From contig OZ025248.1 in the NCBI GenBank assembly GCA_964019135.1, forward strand, positions 74,096,119 to 74,160,118: a stretch of DNA of 64,000 nt, given 5' to 3'. This document shows, one piece after another, positions 50,001 to 61,600 of the stretch; position 1 is the first letter of the stretch, and each line of letters begins with the position of its first letter. The notes under the pieces are model-generated. The model made no database searches, was not told the DNA's origin, and saw only the letters and a list, made by a program, of their open reading frames with translations. Position numbers and translations under genes: made by a program. This DNA is from Arenicola marina. Lineage: Eukaryota; Annelida; Polychaeta; Arenicolidae.

Positions 50001-50180
50001 TACACCAGACAGTGACCCCCGTCCCCCTACACCAGCCGGTGACCCCCGCCCTCCTACACCAGCCGGTAACCCCCATCCTCCTACACCAGCCAGTGACCCC
50101 CGTCCTCCTACACCAGCTGGTGACCCCCGTCCTCCTACACCAGACAGTGACCCCCGTCCTCCTACACCAGCTGGTGACCT
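47038..50180 (+). repeat. 3143-bp higher-order unit, copy A
   Basis: Left copy of a tandem duplication inside array 4. Every position I compared with copy B (50181-53323) is identical at an offset of 3143. The match starts right of a C/T difference at 47037/50180 and ends at a T/C difference at 50187/53330. The offset is not a multiple of 27. Confidence 0.9.
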
Positions 50181-53100
50181 CCGTCCTCCTACACCAGAAG
50201 GTGCCCCCGTCCTCCTACACCAGACAGTGACCCCCGTCCCCTACACCAGCTGGTGACCCCCGTCCCCCTACACCAGCCAGTGACCCCCGTCCTCCTAGAC
50301 CAGCCAGTGACCCCCGTCCCCCTACACCAGCCAGTGACCCCCGTCCTCCTACACTAGCCAGTGACTCCCGTCCTCTTACACCAGCCAGTGACCCCCGTCC
50401 TCCTAGACCAGCCAGTGACCCCCGTCCCCCTACACCAGCCAGTGACCCCCGTCCTCCTACACCAGCCAGTGACTCTCGTCCTCTTACACCAGCCAGTGAC
50501 CCCGTCCTCCTACACCAGCCAGTCACCTCGTCCCCCTACACCAGACGGTGACCCCAGTCCCCCTACACCAGCTGGTGACCCCCGTCCTCCTACACCAGAA
50601 GGTGCCCCCGTCCTCCTACACCAGACAGTGACCCCCGTCCTCGTACACCAGCTGGTGACCCCCGTCCCCCTACACCAGCCAGCGACCCCCGTCCTCCTAC
50701 ACCAGACAGTGACCACCGTCCTCCTACATCAGCTGGTGACTCCCGTCCCCCTACACCAGACAGTGACCCCCGTCCCCCTACACCAGCTGGTGACCCGCGT
50801 CCCCCTACACCAGCTGGTGACCCCCGTCCTCGTACACCAGCTGGTGACCCCCGTCCCCCTACACCAGCCAGCGACCCCCGTCCTCCTACACCAGACAGTG
50901 ACCCCCGTTCTCCTACATCAGCTGGTGACCCCCGTCCCCCTACACCAGACAGTGACCCCCGTCCCCCTACACCAGCTGGTGACCCCCGTCCCCCTACACC
51001 AGCTGGTGACTCCCGTCCTCCTACACCAGACAGTGACCCCCGTCCTCCTACACCAGACAGTGACCCCCGTCCTCCTACACCAGCCAGTGAACCCCGTCCC
51101 CCTACACCAGCCAGTGACCCCCGTCCTTCTACACCAGCTGGTGCCCCCGTCCTCCTACGCCAGACAGTGACCCCCGTCCCCCTACACCAGCTGGTGACCC
51201 CCGTCCCCCTACACCAGCCAGTGACCCCCGTCCTCCTACACCAGCTGGTGACCCCGTCCCTCTACACCAGCCAGTGACGCCCGTCCTCCTACACCAGCTG
51301 GTGACCCCCGTCCCCCTACACCAGCCAGTGACCCCCGTCCTCCTACACCAGCCAGTGACCCCCGTCCCCCTACACCAGCCAGTGACTCCCGTCCTCCTAC
51401 ACCAGACAGTGACCCCCGTCCCCCTACACCAGCCAGTGACCTCCGTCCCCCTACACCAGCCAGTGACCCCCGTCCCCCTACACCAGCCAGTGACCCCCGT
51501 CCCCCTACACCAGCCAGTGACCCCCGTCCCCCTACACCAGCCAGTGACCCCCGTCCCCCTACACCAGCTGGTGACCCCCGTCCTCCTACACCAGACAGAG
51601 ACCCCCGTCCCCCTACACCAGCCAGTGACCCCCGTCCCCCTACACCAGCTGGTGACCCCCGTCCTCCTACACCAGCTGGTGCCCCCGTCCTTCTACACCA
51701 GACAGTGACCCCCGTCCCCCTACACCAGCTGGTGACCCCCGTCCTCCTACACCAGCTGGTGCCCCCGTCCTCCTACACCAGACAGTGACCCCCGTCCCCC
51801 TACACTAGCCGGTGAACCCCGCCCTCCTACACCAGCTAGTGACCCCCATCCTCCTACACCAGCCGGTGACCCCCGCCCTCCTACACCAGCCGGTGACCCC
51901 CATTCTCCTACACCAGCCAGTGACCCCCGTCCTCCTACACCAGCTGGTGACCCCCGTCCTCCTACACCAGACAGTGACCCCCGTCCTCCTACACCAGCTG
52001 GTGTCCCCCGTCCCCCTACACCAGACAGTGACCCCCGTCCCCCTACACCAGACAGTGACCCCCGTCCTCCTACACCAGCTGGTGCCCCCGTACTCCTACA
52101 CCAGACAGTGACCCCCGTCCCCCTACACCAGCCGGTGACCCCCGCCCTCCTACACCAGCCGGTGACCCCCATCCTCCTACACCAGCCAGTGATCCCCGTC
52201 CTCCTACACCAGCTGGTGACCCCCGTCCTCTACACCAGACAGTGACCTCCGTCCTCCTACACCAGCTGGTGACCTCCGTCCCCCTACACTAGACAGTGAC
52301 CCCCGTCCTCCTACACCAGCTGGTGACCCCCGTCCTCTACACCAGACAGTGACCTCCGTCCTCCTACACCAGCTGGTGACCTCCGTCCCCCTACACTAGA
52401 CAGTGACCCCCGTCCTCCTACACCAGCTGGTGACCCCCGTCCCCCTACACCAGCTGGTGCCCCCATCCTCCTACACCAGACGGTGACCTCCGACCCCCTA
52501 CACCAGCTGGTGACCCCCGTCCCCCTACACCAGACAGTGACCCCCGTCCTCTTACACAAGCTGGTGACCCCCGTCCTCCTACACCAGCTGGTGCCCTCGT
52601 CCTCCTACACCAGACAGTGACCCCCGTCCTCCTACACCAGCTGGTGACCTCCGTCCCCCTACACCAGACAGTGACCCCCGTCCGCCTACACCAGCTGGTG
52701 ACCTCCGTCCCCCTACACCAGACAGTGACCCACATCCTCCTACACCAGCCAGTGATCCCCGTCCTCCTACACCAGCCAGTGACCCCGTTCCCCTACACCA
52801 GACGGTGACCCCCATCCTCCTACACCAGCCGGTGACCCCCATCCTCCTACACCAGCCGGTGACCCCCGCCCTCCTACACAAGCCGGTGACCCCCATCCTC
52901 CTACACCAGCCGGTGACCCCCGCCCTCCTACACCAGCCGGTGACCCCCATTCTCCTACACCAGCCAGTGACCCCCGTCCTCCTACACCAGCTGGTGACCC
53001 CCATCCTCCTACACCAGACAGTGACCCCCGTCCTCCTACACCAGCTGGTGACCCCCGTCCCTCTACACCAGGCAGTGACCCCCGTCCCCCTACACCAGCT

Positions 53101-53323
53101 GGTGACCCCCGTCCTCCTACACCAGCTGGTGCCCCCGTCCTCCTACACCAGACAGTGACCCCCGTCCCCCTACACCAGCCGGTGACCCCCGCCCTCCTAC
53201 ACCAGCCGGTAACCCCCATCCTCCTACACCAGCCAGTGACCCCCGTCCTCCTACACCAGCTGGTGACCCCCGTCCTCCTACACCAGACAGTGACCCCCGT
53301 CCTCCTACACCAGCTGGTGACCT
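50181..53323 (+). repeat. 3143-bp higher-order unit, copy B
   Basis: Right copy of the tandem duplication described for 47038-50180. It is either a very recent duplication or a duplicated path in the assembly; sequence alone does not decide. Confidence 0.9.
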
Positions 53324-55402
53324 CCGTCCCCCTACACCAGACAGTGATCCCCGTCCCCCTACACCAGCTGGTGCCCCCGTCCCCCTACACCAGCCAGTGA
53401 CCCCCGTCATCCTACACCAGACAGTGACCCCCGTCATCCTACACCAGACAGTGACCCCCGTCCCCCTACACCAGCTGGTGTCCCCCGTCCCCCTACACCA
53501 GACAGTGACCCCCGTCCCCCTACACCAGACAGTGACCCCCGTCCTCCTACACCAGCTGGTGCCCCCGTCCTCCTACACCAGACAGTGACCCCCGACCCCC
53601 TACACCAGCTGGTGACCCCCGTCCCCCTACACCAGCCAGCGACCCCCGTCCTCCTACACCAGCTGGTGACCCCCGTCCCCCTACACCAGCCAGTGACCCC
53701 CGTCCCCCTACACCAGCTGGTGACCCCCGTCCTCCTACACCAGACAGTGACCCCCGTCCTCCTACACCAGCTGGTGACCCCCGTCCTCCTACACCAGCCA
53801 GTGACCCCCGTCCTCCTACACCAGCTGGTGACCCCCGTCCTCCTACACCAGACAGTGACCCCCGTCCTCCTACACTAGCCAGTGACTCCCGTCCTCTTAC
53901 ACCAGCCAGTGACCCCCGTCCTCCTAGACCAGCCAGTGACCCCCGTCCTCCTACACCAGCCAGTGACCCCCGTCCTCCTACACCAGCCAGAGACTCTCGT
54001 CCTCTTACACCAGCCAGTGACCCCCGTCCTCCTACACCAGCCAGTGACCTCGTCCCCCTACACCAGACGGTGACCCCCGTCCCCCTACACCAGCTGGTGA
54101 CCCCCGTCCTCCTACACCAGAAGGTGCCCCCGTCCTCCTACACCAGACAGTGACCCCCGTCCCCTACACCAGCTGGTGACCCCCGTCCCCCTACACCAGC
54201 CAGTGACCCCCGTCCTCCTAGACCAGCCAGTGACCCCCGTCCCCCTACACCAGCCAGTGACCCCCGTCCTCCTACACTAGCCAGTGACTCCCGTCCTCCT
54301 ACACCAGCCAGTGACCCCCGTCCCCCTACACCAGCTGGTGACCCCCGTCCTCCTACACCAGACAGTGACCCCCGTCTTCCTACACCAGACAGTGACCCCC
54401 GTCCTCCTACACCAGCCAGTGACCCCCGTCCCCCTACACCAGCTGGTGACCCCCGTCCTCCTACACCAGACAGTGACCCCCGTCCCCCTACACCAGCTGG
54501 TGCCCCCGTCCTCCTACACCAGCCAGTGACCCGTCCCCCTACACCAGCCAGTGACCCCCGTTCTCCTACACCAGCCAGTGACTCCCGTCCTCCTACACCA
54601 GCCAGTGACCCCAGTCCCCCTACACCAGCTGGTGACCCCCGTCCCCCTACACCAGCTGGTGACCCCCGTCCTCCTACACCAGCCAGTGACCCCCGTCATC
54701 CTACACCAGCCAGTGACCCCCGTTCCCCTACACCAGCTGGTGACCCCCGTCCTCCTACACCAGCCAGTGACCCCCGTCCCCCTACACCAGCTAGTGACCC
54801 CCGTCCCCCTACACCAGCCAGTGACCCCCGTCCCCCTACACCAGCCAGCGACCCCCGTCCTCCTACACCAGCTGGTGACCCCCGTCCTCCTACACCAACC
54901 AGTGACCCCCGTCCCCCTACACCAGCCAGTGACCCCCGTCCTCCTACACCAGCTGGTGATCCCCGCCCTCCTACACCAGCCAGTGGTCCCCGTCCCCCTA
55001 CGCCAGCCAGTGACCCCCGTCCTCCTACACCAGCCGGTGACCCCCGTCCTCCTACACCAAACAGTGACCTCCGTCCTCCTACACCAGCCGGCGACCCCCG
55101 TCCTCCTACACCAGCCAGTGACCCCCGTCCCCCTACACCAGCCAGTGACCCCCGTCCTCCTACACCAGCTGGTGATCCCCGCCCTCCTACACCAGCCAGT
55201 GACCCCCGTCCTCCTACACCAGCTGGTGACCCCCGTCCTCCTACACCAGCCAGTGACCCCCGTCCCCCTACACCAGCCAGTGACCCCCGTCCCCCTACAC
55301 CAGCCAGTGACCCCGTCCTCCTACACCAGACAGTGACCCCCGTCCCCCTACACCAGCCAGTGACCCCCGTCCCCCTACACCAGCCAGTGACCCCCGTCCC
55401 TC

Positions 55403-56158
55403 TACGTCTACACGCACACGTGGCCAAGGCAGACACCGACATCCACCCCCTACACCCTCCCCCACACCCCGGATGCACTCCCACCGTATCCCCTGGTTCA
55501 CCCCCCCCCCCCTCCTCCCAACCCACAGCCGACCACTATCCCTTCCCCCTCCCCTTCAATCTACCGACCTCGTTAGAAGCCGAGCAGACAGCAAATGTCA
55601 TGGCATTTGTCATGTTTACCAGTTTCGGTTCATTGTCTGTCTTGTTCCCTATAAAACGCTCCCGTGGATGCGGAATGGCATGGATTTTACTTCAAGGTTT
55701 TCAGCCTTTCGCGACCGGACTGTATGCATGCAGCGAGAGTCGCTTGAAAAATAGAGAACTCTCCTCGTCCTGTTATTGAAAGGGAACGCTTATTATATAC
55801 ACATTCAGGAGAAAACTACGTTCAGTTATTTGACTGCCCAGCTTCGATCTGGACTTGACTGGGTCTGTCTAGATGTATGGTGACATAACTCAAAGGGGGT
55901 GTGTGGGGTGGGGCGGGGTACATCTGGCAAGGGAGAAGAGGGGGGGGGGGGGGTGTAGGAGTTGCTACGGCCAAAAAAATGGATTTTGAGCGACAGGCGT
56001 TAGCTGCTGTCCTACTGAATGTACATAACATTTCGAGGTGTTGCATTGGGGTCAATGTTATTGACATAAATTGACAGTGTAAATAATTTCTGTATGACAT
56101 GCAGCGCGCCATCTTGCTTCTCGTGTAACTAAGGCACACACATACATGTATAAAAATC
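55403..56158. other. Single-copy DNA, no gene recognised
   Basis: Begins where array 4 decays. Contains a 12-C run (55501-55512) and a 14-G run (55940-55953). A frame running out of the array stays open to 55779, but the unique part has no domain I know. Confidence 0.45.
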
Positions 56159-56262
56159 ATATATATATATATATATCATATATATATATCATATATATAT
56201 ATAAATCATATATATATAAATATATATGGCGGTGACATATATATATATATAAATATATGTAT
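56159..56262. repeat. Imperfect (TA)n microsatellite
   Basis: Runs of TATATATA interrupted by TCA and AAATC, with a short GGCGGTGACA interruption near 56228. Self-complementary and likely variable in length. Confidence 0.9.
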
Positions 56263-57566
56263 AGAACGTGGGGCCCTCTGTTTACGCAATATGGCGCCCC
56301 CTGCCGCCAGTTTTGACGGAGGGAGAGTGTGAAACATATATACACATCAACATTGTCTGATTCCAAACCAAAGGCTAAGCTAGGATCGATCGAAGCAGAT
56401 AATAGCATCTGCCGATGAAAGACAGAGCGCGTAATTAAAGTGCAACTGTGTGTCATCCCATTGTTCGGGACTCCACAGCGCCCCCCCCCCCTTTTAACCA
56501 CTTCTCCCCCGCCCTATCCCCCAGCGCCTTCACCGACTCACTCGCCCTCCCGCCCCCGTCCCCACCCCCACTTTTTCCCCTTGCTGTAGCCGTTATGGTT
56601 GAAGACGAAGCGACCAACCAGCTTTCAAATCCACTAAGGGAAATTGAATATCAACATTCGGGGGGGGTGTTAGCGTTTACATAGGCTTTCTGTTAGCCCT
56701 CGATGCCCCGCGCTCTGGGGCGACCTCGGCTCGACCCCTCTCTCCCTCCTCCCGCCTCTCCCTCCCTCCTTCCACCTCTCCCCCCCCCCCCTATCTCTCT
56801 CTCTCACTTCTTCCTTCCATCTGTCTACACCGACCCCCGATCAATGCCCTCGCTATCTTTCCGAGGCGACGCCTGGCAGCGACGGAGAAAGAGGGAGAAA
56901 AAACCAGCCATGACCCGCCTCTTGTACTTCGCCGCTTGACAAATACACATCCATATTTGTGGTTGTACAACTGTCCACCAGGGACAATGCAGTAATGACA
57001 ACAATAGATTTCTGCAACCTGAGGGTGCCGGTCTGCATGCAAGTATCGGCCGTCCGCCTCACCTCCCCGCCGCCGCTACCACCGCTTGCTTGTAACGGTC
57101 CACTCCATTGGACGGTTCCGACGCCATGCCGACCACGTGCATCCAGATGTATCAAATATCGCCCACGGGAGCCCGACGCCCGTGATACGCTTTCACAGAG
57201 TGCCAGTTAATCAACAATGCCCGTATTGTAGCATTACTCTACATAAATAGGATGCACAATGCCCTATCATGTGTCGCTGTGTTGGCTGTCTCTTAATTTA
57301 GTCGTTATTTTCTGGCTATTGTTCGCCATTCACCGTTAGATCTGTTGGTATCCTATATCTCTACCCGCGATCTGCGATGTGGGGCGTCGGGGCTGGGAGT
57401 GGGGGAGTGGGGGGAGGAGGGATAGTGGTGGTGGTAGTGAAGACAGGGATACGCTTTTATTGTCGGCATCTAGTAGTGTGGCCGTCAATGATATCGCCAA
57501 ATCAGTAGATCCAGATTGAATATGAACTCCATATATATATATGTATGTCGTGCTTGTGTAAAACTA
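56263..57566. other. Single-copy DNA, no gene recognised
   Basis: Contains a C-run (56481-56491), a CT-rich stretch (56740-56820) and a CTCF-like core annotated separately. No sim exon (bHLH or PAS-A coding) could be recognised here despite a deliberate look on the + strand. Open frames at 56448-57210 have no recognised domain. Confidence 0.45.
56294..56303 (-). promoter_or_regulatory. CTCF-like core match
   Basis: The minus strand reads CAGGGGGCGC, matching the central part of the CTCF consensus known from bilaterian animals; the flank to its left matches only partly. It lies between the giant arrays and the sim exons. A ten-base match in GC-rich DNA can arise by chance. Confidence 0.25.
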
Positions 57567-57652
57567 AATCGCGCACCCCTGGAAAGTACGCTCCCCGAGG
57601 TGACTGATTTCTTATGAAATAAGGGTTGCATCCTGGAAATTAGTCAACCCCC
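57567..57652 (+). repeat. Dispersed repeat copy 1 (inverted partner at 58422-58555)
   Basis: Begins AATCGCGCACCC, has a near-palindrome GATTTCTTATGAAAT in the middle, and ends TGGAAATTAGTCAACCCC. The reverse complement of 58422-58555 has the same three landmarks in the same order, so these are two copies of one unnamed repeat in opposite orientation. They may be independent insertions or the two ends of a roughly 1-kb element. Confidence 0.6.
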
Positions 57653-58421
57653 TTCGGGATTTGTTAACCTGAGAGAGGATGGCAATAATATAAAATATAT
57701 GTCAGTATGTATAGCCACGGGCCAGCACTGACCGTCGGTCCATGTTGTGCCGTTATTGCTTCACCAGCAAATGGCAATTGTTAAAAACAATTATTGCAAT
57801 GACATGTATATTGTGGCTTCTCAGAAGTTATATCATACCGCTGTGATAGTGGGGAAGCGTGTACAAGTGTTGTAGCACCGATAGGAAGGCCTGAAGCAGG
57901 AGCTCCGAAGTTCTGCAGCTCTGCAGTAACAGCGGCATCACGATCTTTGTAAATTATGCATCCGCAGCAAAGGCTCCAATGGATCTTCACTGCACATTAC
58001 GAAAACACTGCGACAATCTGTTCTCCGGTGACATATCAGCTGATGTCATCCAGCAATTGAAAGACGGTTGTTGTCCCCCGCGCACATTGGCGCGGGTCAT
58101 CAGACCCTAGCCATCGCGTGGCCCATAGCCATCGCGTGGGCCGTAGCCATCGCCTTCGGTGTGGGCACCGACACGATTTGCCATCAACCAGGAAAGCATG
58201 CGGGATACCTAAAAGGTTGTCTCACCCAGATGGAGTTATCTGTGTTCCCTGCTTCAAAGAAGCAAAAAAGCAAAGTTATTTAATTCGGCCTTAGCTCTGT
58301 TTTATTAGTTGTATACACGTTCGAAAAGTAATAAATAAAATTGGGCTTTCAAAACTGTTCACCCTTCATTCAGCCCGAACATAAAATATAGTGATAGTGG
58401 AGCGACAATCTCGCATCGCTA
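57653..58421. other. Single-copy DNA between the inverted repeat pair
   Basis: Mixed sequence without a recognised gene. It holds the short GCGTG-bearing tandem repeat at 58111-58153. If the inverted repeats are element ends, this would be the element's interior, but no transposase-like peptide is visible. Confidence 0.4.
58111..58153 (+). repeat. 18-bp tandem repeat with GCGTG cores
   Basis: CCATCGCGTGGCCCATAG (58111-58128), CCATCGCGTGGGCCGTAG (58129-58146) and a partial third copy. Each full copy has a GCGTG, the core used by some bHLH-PAS dimers with ARNT/Tango. It lies about 500 bp before the first visible sim exon. Confidence 0.75.
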
Positions 58422-58555
58422 GGGGCTGATTAATTTCCAGACCTCATCCCGGATTTCCTAGGAAATTAGGCACCCCCCATCCCTGTTTTCCTAGGAAATT
58501 TGGGATAGGGTGCCTCATTTCCTAGGTAATCAGGGATGGCTTTGGGTGCGCGATT
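58422..58555 (-). repeat. Dispersed repeat copy 2 with triplicated TTTCCTAGGAAAT palindrome
   Basis: Minus-strand order: AATCGCGCACCC, then three versions of TTTCCTAGGAAAT, then TGGAAATTAATCAGCCCC. The stretch around the middle palindrome is itself an inverted repeat (AGGCACCCCCCATCCC against GGGATAGGGTGCCT). It is longer than copy 1 (134 against 86 bp) because the palindromic module has been multiplied. It ends about 80 bp before a sim exon. Confidence 0.65.
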
Positions 58556-58634
58556 TCCAGGGTGCTTCATTTACTGCTACACCGGAGTCATTTCACTTAG
58601 TCTCATAGCACCGCATTTCTTTTCCTGCCGCTAG

Positions 58635-61600
58635 GTGATCCATTGTAGCGGATACCTGAAGGTCAAGCAGTTCACCATGGACATGGCCCCCTTCGAGGGA
58701 TGCTACCAGAACTCCGGTCTGGTCGCTGTGGGTCACTCGTTGCCTAGCAGCGCCATCACCGAGATGAAGCTCTACAGCAACATGTTTATGTTCAGGGCCA
58801 GCCTCGATATGAAGCTCATATTCCTGGACGCCAGGTAATTATCGAACGAAAGGACTTGGTTATGTCGGCTCCCCAAAAAAGGGATGACAGTAATATTTGC
58901 ATCGATATATTAGGCAAATAAAACAGGTGTCATTTGTGTCTATTTATAGAAAGTGCCGGATTCACATTGAGACCATTTTTGTTAGGGCCAGCCACGCAAT
59001 CACGTGACGCCGCGTGATGTCACGTGACGCCGCGTGATGTCACGTGGCCGAATCATCGACAATCCTCTCAGCATGAATTCATAACACGCATACGTTAGGT
59101 AACATCAAATATTAGTCTATGTTGTAAATTAAAAGTGAAAACTTTAGTGTTCAGTTCATTGATAGATATGGATAGTATCGACTATATTTTAATGTTTCTA
59201 GTTTGTTACACCTGTATTGGTAGTATAATATTGGTGTCATGTTTCTTTCTTATAGAGTTGCGCAGTTAACGGGCTATGAGCCTCAGGACCTGATCGAGAA
59301 GACACTGTATCATTACATCCACGCCTGCGATATCCTACACATGCGATACGCTCATCACACATGTAAGTATGAAGAGACTTTGTCACCACATCCACGTCTA
59401 CTATATATCCTACTTGTCATACAATGCAGAAAGGTTTAAATCTATGATTTAAGGTTTAAGGTTTAAGATTTAAGCTTTAACCCCCCTCCCCCACCTCCCT
59501 ACTCGCATGCCCTCCCCCCTGCCCCAGGTTACGTGGCGTTAAAGTTTAAATATGTTCTGTAATTTTTAAATACCAAGTCTTCTCCATGTCATATAAGTAT
59601 ATTCTGTCTTGGATTTAAATCCTGAAAGTCTTTGGGCTATTCGGAGAGAAGCAAATTTGTTTACCGGAGCAGAAGTTGGTGGCCGGCTTTGTATCCCTGC
59701 GCGCCTGTTCGCTGTTCGATATATTCAGCGTGATGGTGACCGCGGCTCGCTAGGACGTCCGCGCGCGATAAACGAGTCCGCGCGGTTTTATGGTGAACTT
59801 GTTGTTTTACAGACTCAACGAGATATATGCATCATAATTATTTTGAGATACTTTTATTCTTGATTCCAAAATGTAAAAACTCTAAGATGGCGCATGTAAG
59901 GAGGCTGCTTTAACGACGCGTGGTGTGTGTGTTGCAGTGCTGCTGAAGGGCCAGGTGACCACCAAGTACTACCGCTTCCTGTCCAAGGACGGCGGGTGGG
60001 TGTGGATGCAGAGCTACGCGACTATCGTCCACAACAGTCGCTCCTCGCGCCCGCACTGCATCGTCAGCGTCAACTTCGTCCTCAGGTAAGACACGTCACG
60101 CGGTCACCCGGCCTCGCGGACAATGATGACGTCATCAACTTAAAGGAGTGGTCGGGTCCGCGTGGTTTGTGGTGCAATGGCAATATGTATAAACATAAGA
60201 TCAATGGTTAAAATATTAGGTTTTATAATCGTTGTGTATTATTATATTAATACATATTATTCGCCTTCATAAATAAAACTTAAAAAATGTTATAAAAATG
60301 ACTTTTTTCCTTTAATGTTATTGAATAATCAATGTTTATGGTACGTTTCACATTAAAATATTATTTTTTATTAATTTATTCCTTAGTACTATTTGGTTAT
60401 TATTATGATTATTATTAATATTTGTACTGATATTGTCGGCAGCTCGGTGGAGGCGAAGGAGCTGCAGCTCCAGTTGGAGCAGACCCTGACCAAGGAGGAC
60501 CAGGCCTACGCCAACATGACGGAGCGCTCCCGCACCACCAAGGCCCGCTCCACCCGGGTCAAGTCTCGCCGCTCGCCCTACCCCAACGTGACCCACCCCG
60601 ACTACACGACGCCGGCCTCCAGCAGCGAGAGCTACCCGTCCCCGGCCACCCCCGCCTCCGCCTCCGAGCGGCCCGCCTACCCCGACTACAGCGCCACCGG
60701 CGGCAGCGGCGGCGGCGGCGGCGGCGGCGACGTGGCGGCCATGCACACGGCGTGCTACACGCCAGGGCTGGTGTACCCGGCGGCCCAGGACGCCGTGGAC
60801 CGCCCGTACGCCGCGCTGTACACCTCGGCAGCGGCGTACGGCCACCCGGGTATGTACGGCGAGGCGGCCGCCATGGGGGCGATGTACCCCTACTACCGCT
60901 ACTCCACCGCCGAGGAGCGGTCCCAGGCCGCGGGGGGGTACGGCGGTCACTATGACGACAAGTATTACTCGGCCGCGGGGTCTGCATCCAGGGACGGGTA
61001 CTCGTACCACTCGCACCCGCACCACCATCACCCTCATCACCATGCCTACGTCGGGGTGGGAGAGTCGTCGTCGGGGCAACCCGGGGCCTCCTCGTCCTCG
61101 GCGCAGGGGGACGGGGTGCGGGTGCTGCAAAGCCCCTCCGCCGGGAGGGAGTCATCGTCCTGCCGTCACACGGACCCCGGGATCGGGGCGGGGAGCGGTG
61201 CAGGTAGCGGCGGCGGCGGCGGCGGCGGCGGCGCAGGGGGGTCCGGGTCGGCCGCCGCCGCCCTGGCCATAAACTACGAGGCCTGCCTGCAGACGGCGGC
61301 TGGGGGGAGTGAGGGAGGCAGCGGGAGTAGCAGCGGCGCGGGCAGCACGGGCAGTGGCGGCGGGGCTTGCACGCGGACTACCAGCCGGGATAGCCCGTAC
61401 GTGGGTCACCATCACCACAGCCACAGCCACGGCCACGGCCACGGCCACGGCCACAGCCACGGCCACGCCGGGACGTACCACTACGGCGCCGGCAGTGGCG
61501 GTGGGGCTGGCGCCGGGGGATCCAGGCAGGATCACCACAGCCACCACACCGACCCCGCCACCGCCACCACCACCGCCCCCTCCGCCACCGCCAGCGTGCT

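Larger units (their letters stand above)
41705..55402 (+). repeat. Giant minisatellite array 4 (27-bp unit, about 507 copies)
   Basis: The unit is GACCCCCGTCCTCCTACACC plus AGCTGGT, AGCCAGT, AGACAGT or AGCCGGT (27 bp). The last variable triplets define unit classes that recur in long ordered patterns. A 3143-bp block is duplicated in tandem (annotated separately), and older, more divergent versions of parts of it occur at 43203-43628 and 45462-45887. In the AGCTGGT class the junction of neighbouring units reads CACCAGCTGGTG, a 12-bp palindrome with a CAGCTG E-box core. Because 27 is a multiple of three, long valine/proline/leucine- or glycine/arginine-rich frames stay open on both strands (for example 44422-45423 and 54526-55779); no start, splice or domain evidence supports them as genes. 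The array ends near 55402. Confidence 0.97.

Noticed and set aside
32477-55402. Recombination-hotspot motifs (GGGCAGG minisatellite core in array 3, GCTGGTG in array 4)
   Set aside because: Matches are short, expected in such GC-rich units, and the motifs' function is established only in other organisms.
54526-55779. 417-residue protein starting in array 4 and ending in unique DNA
   Set aside because: The start is inside the repeat, the unique tail has no recognisable domain, and several other frames are equally open in the array.
60348-61130. Minus-strand 260-residue protein opposite the sim last exon
   Set aside because: A shadow of GC-rich sim coding sequence; low-complexity Gly/Val/Arg composition and no domain.
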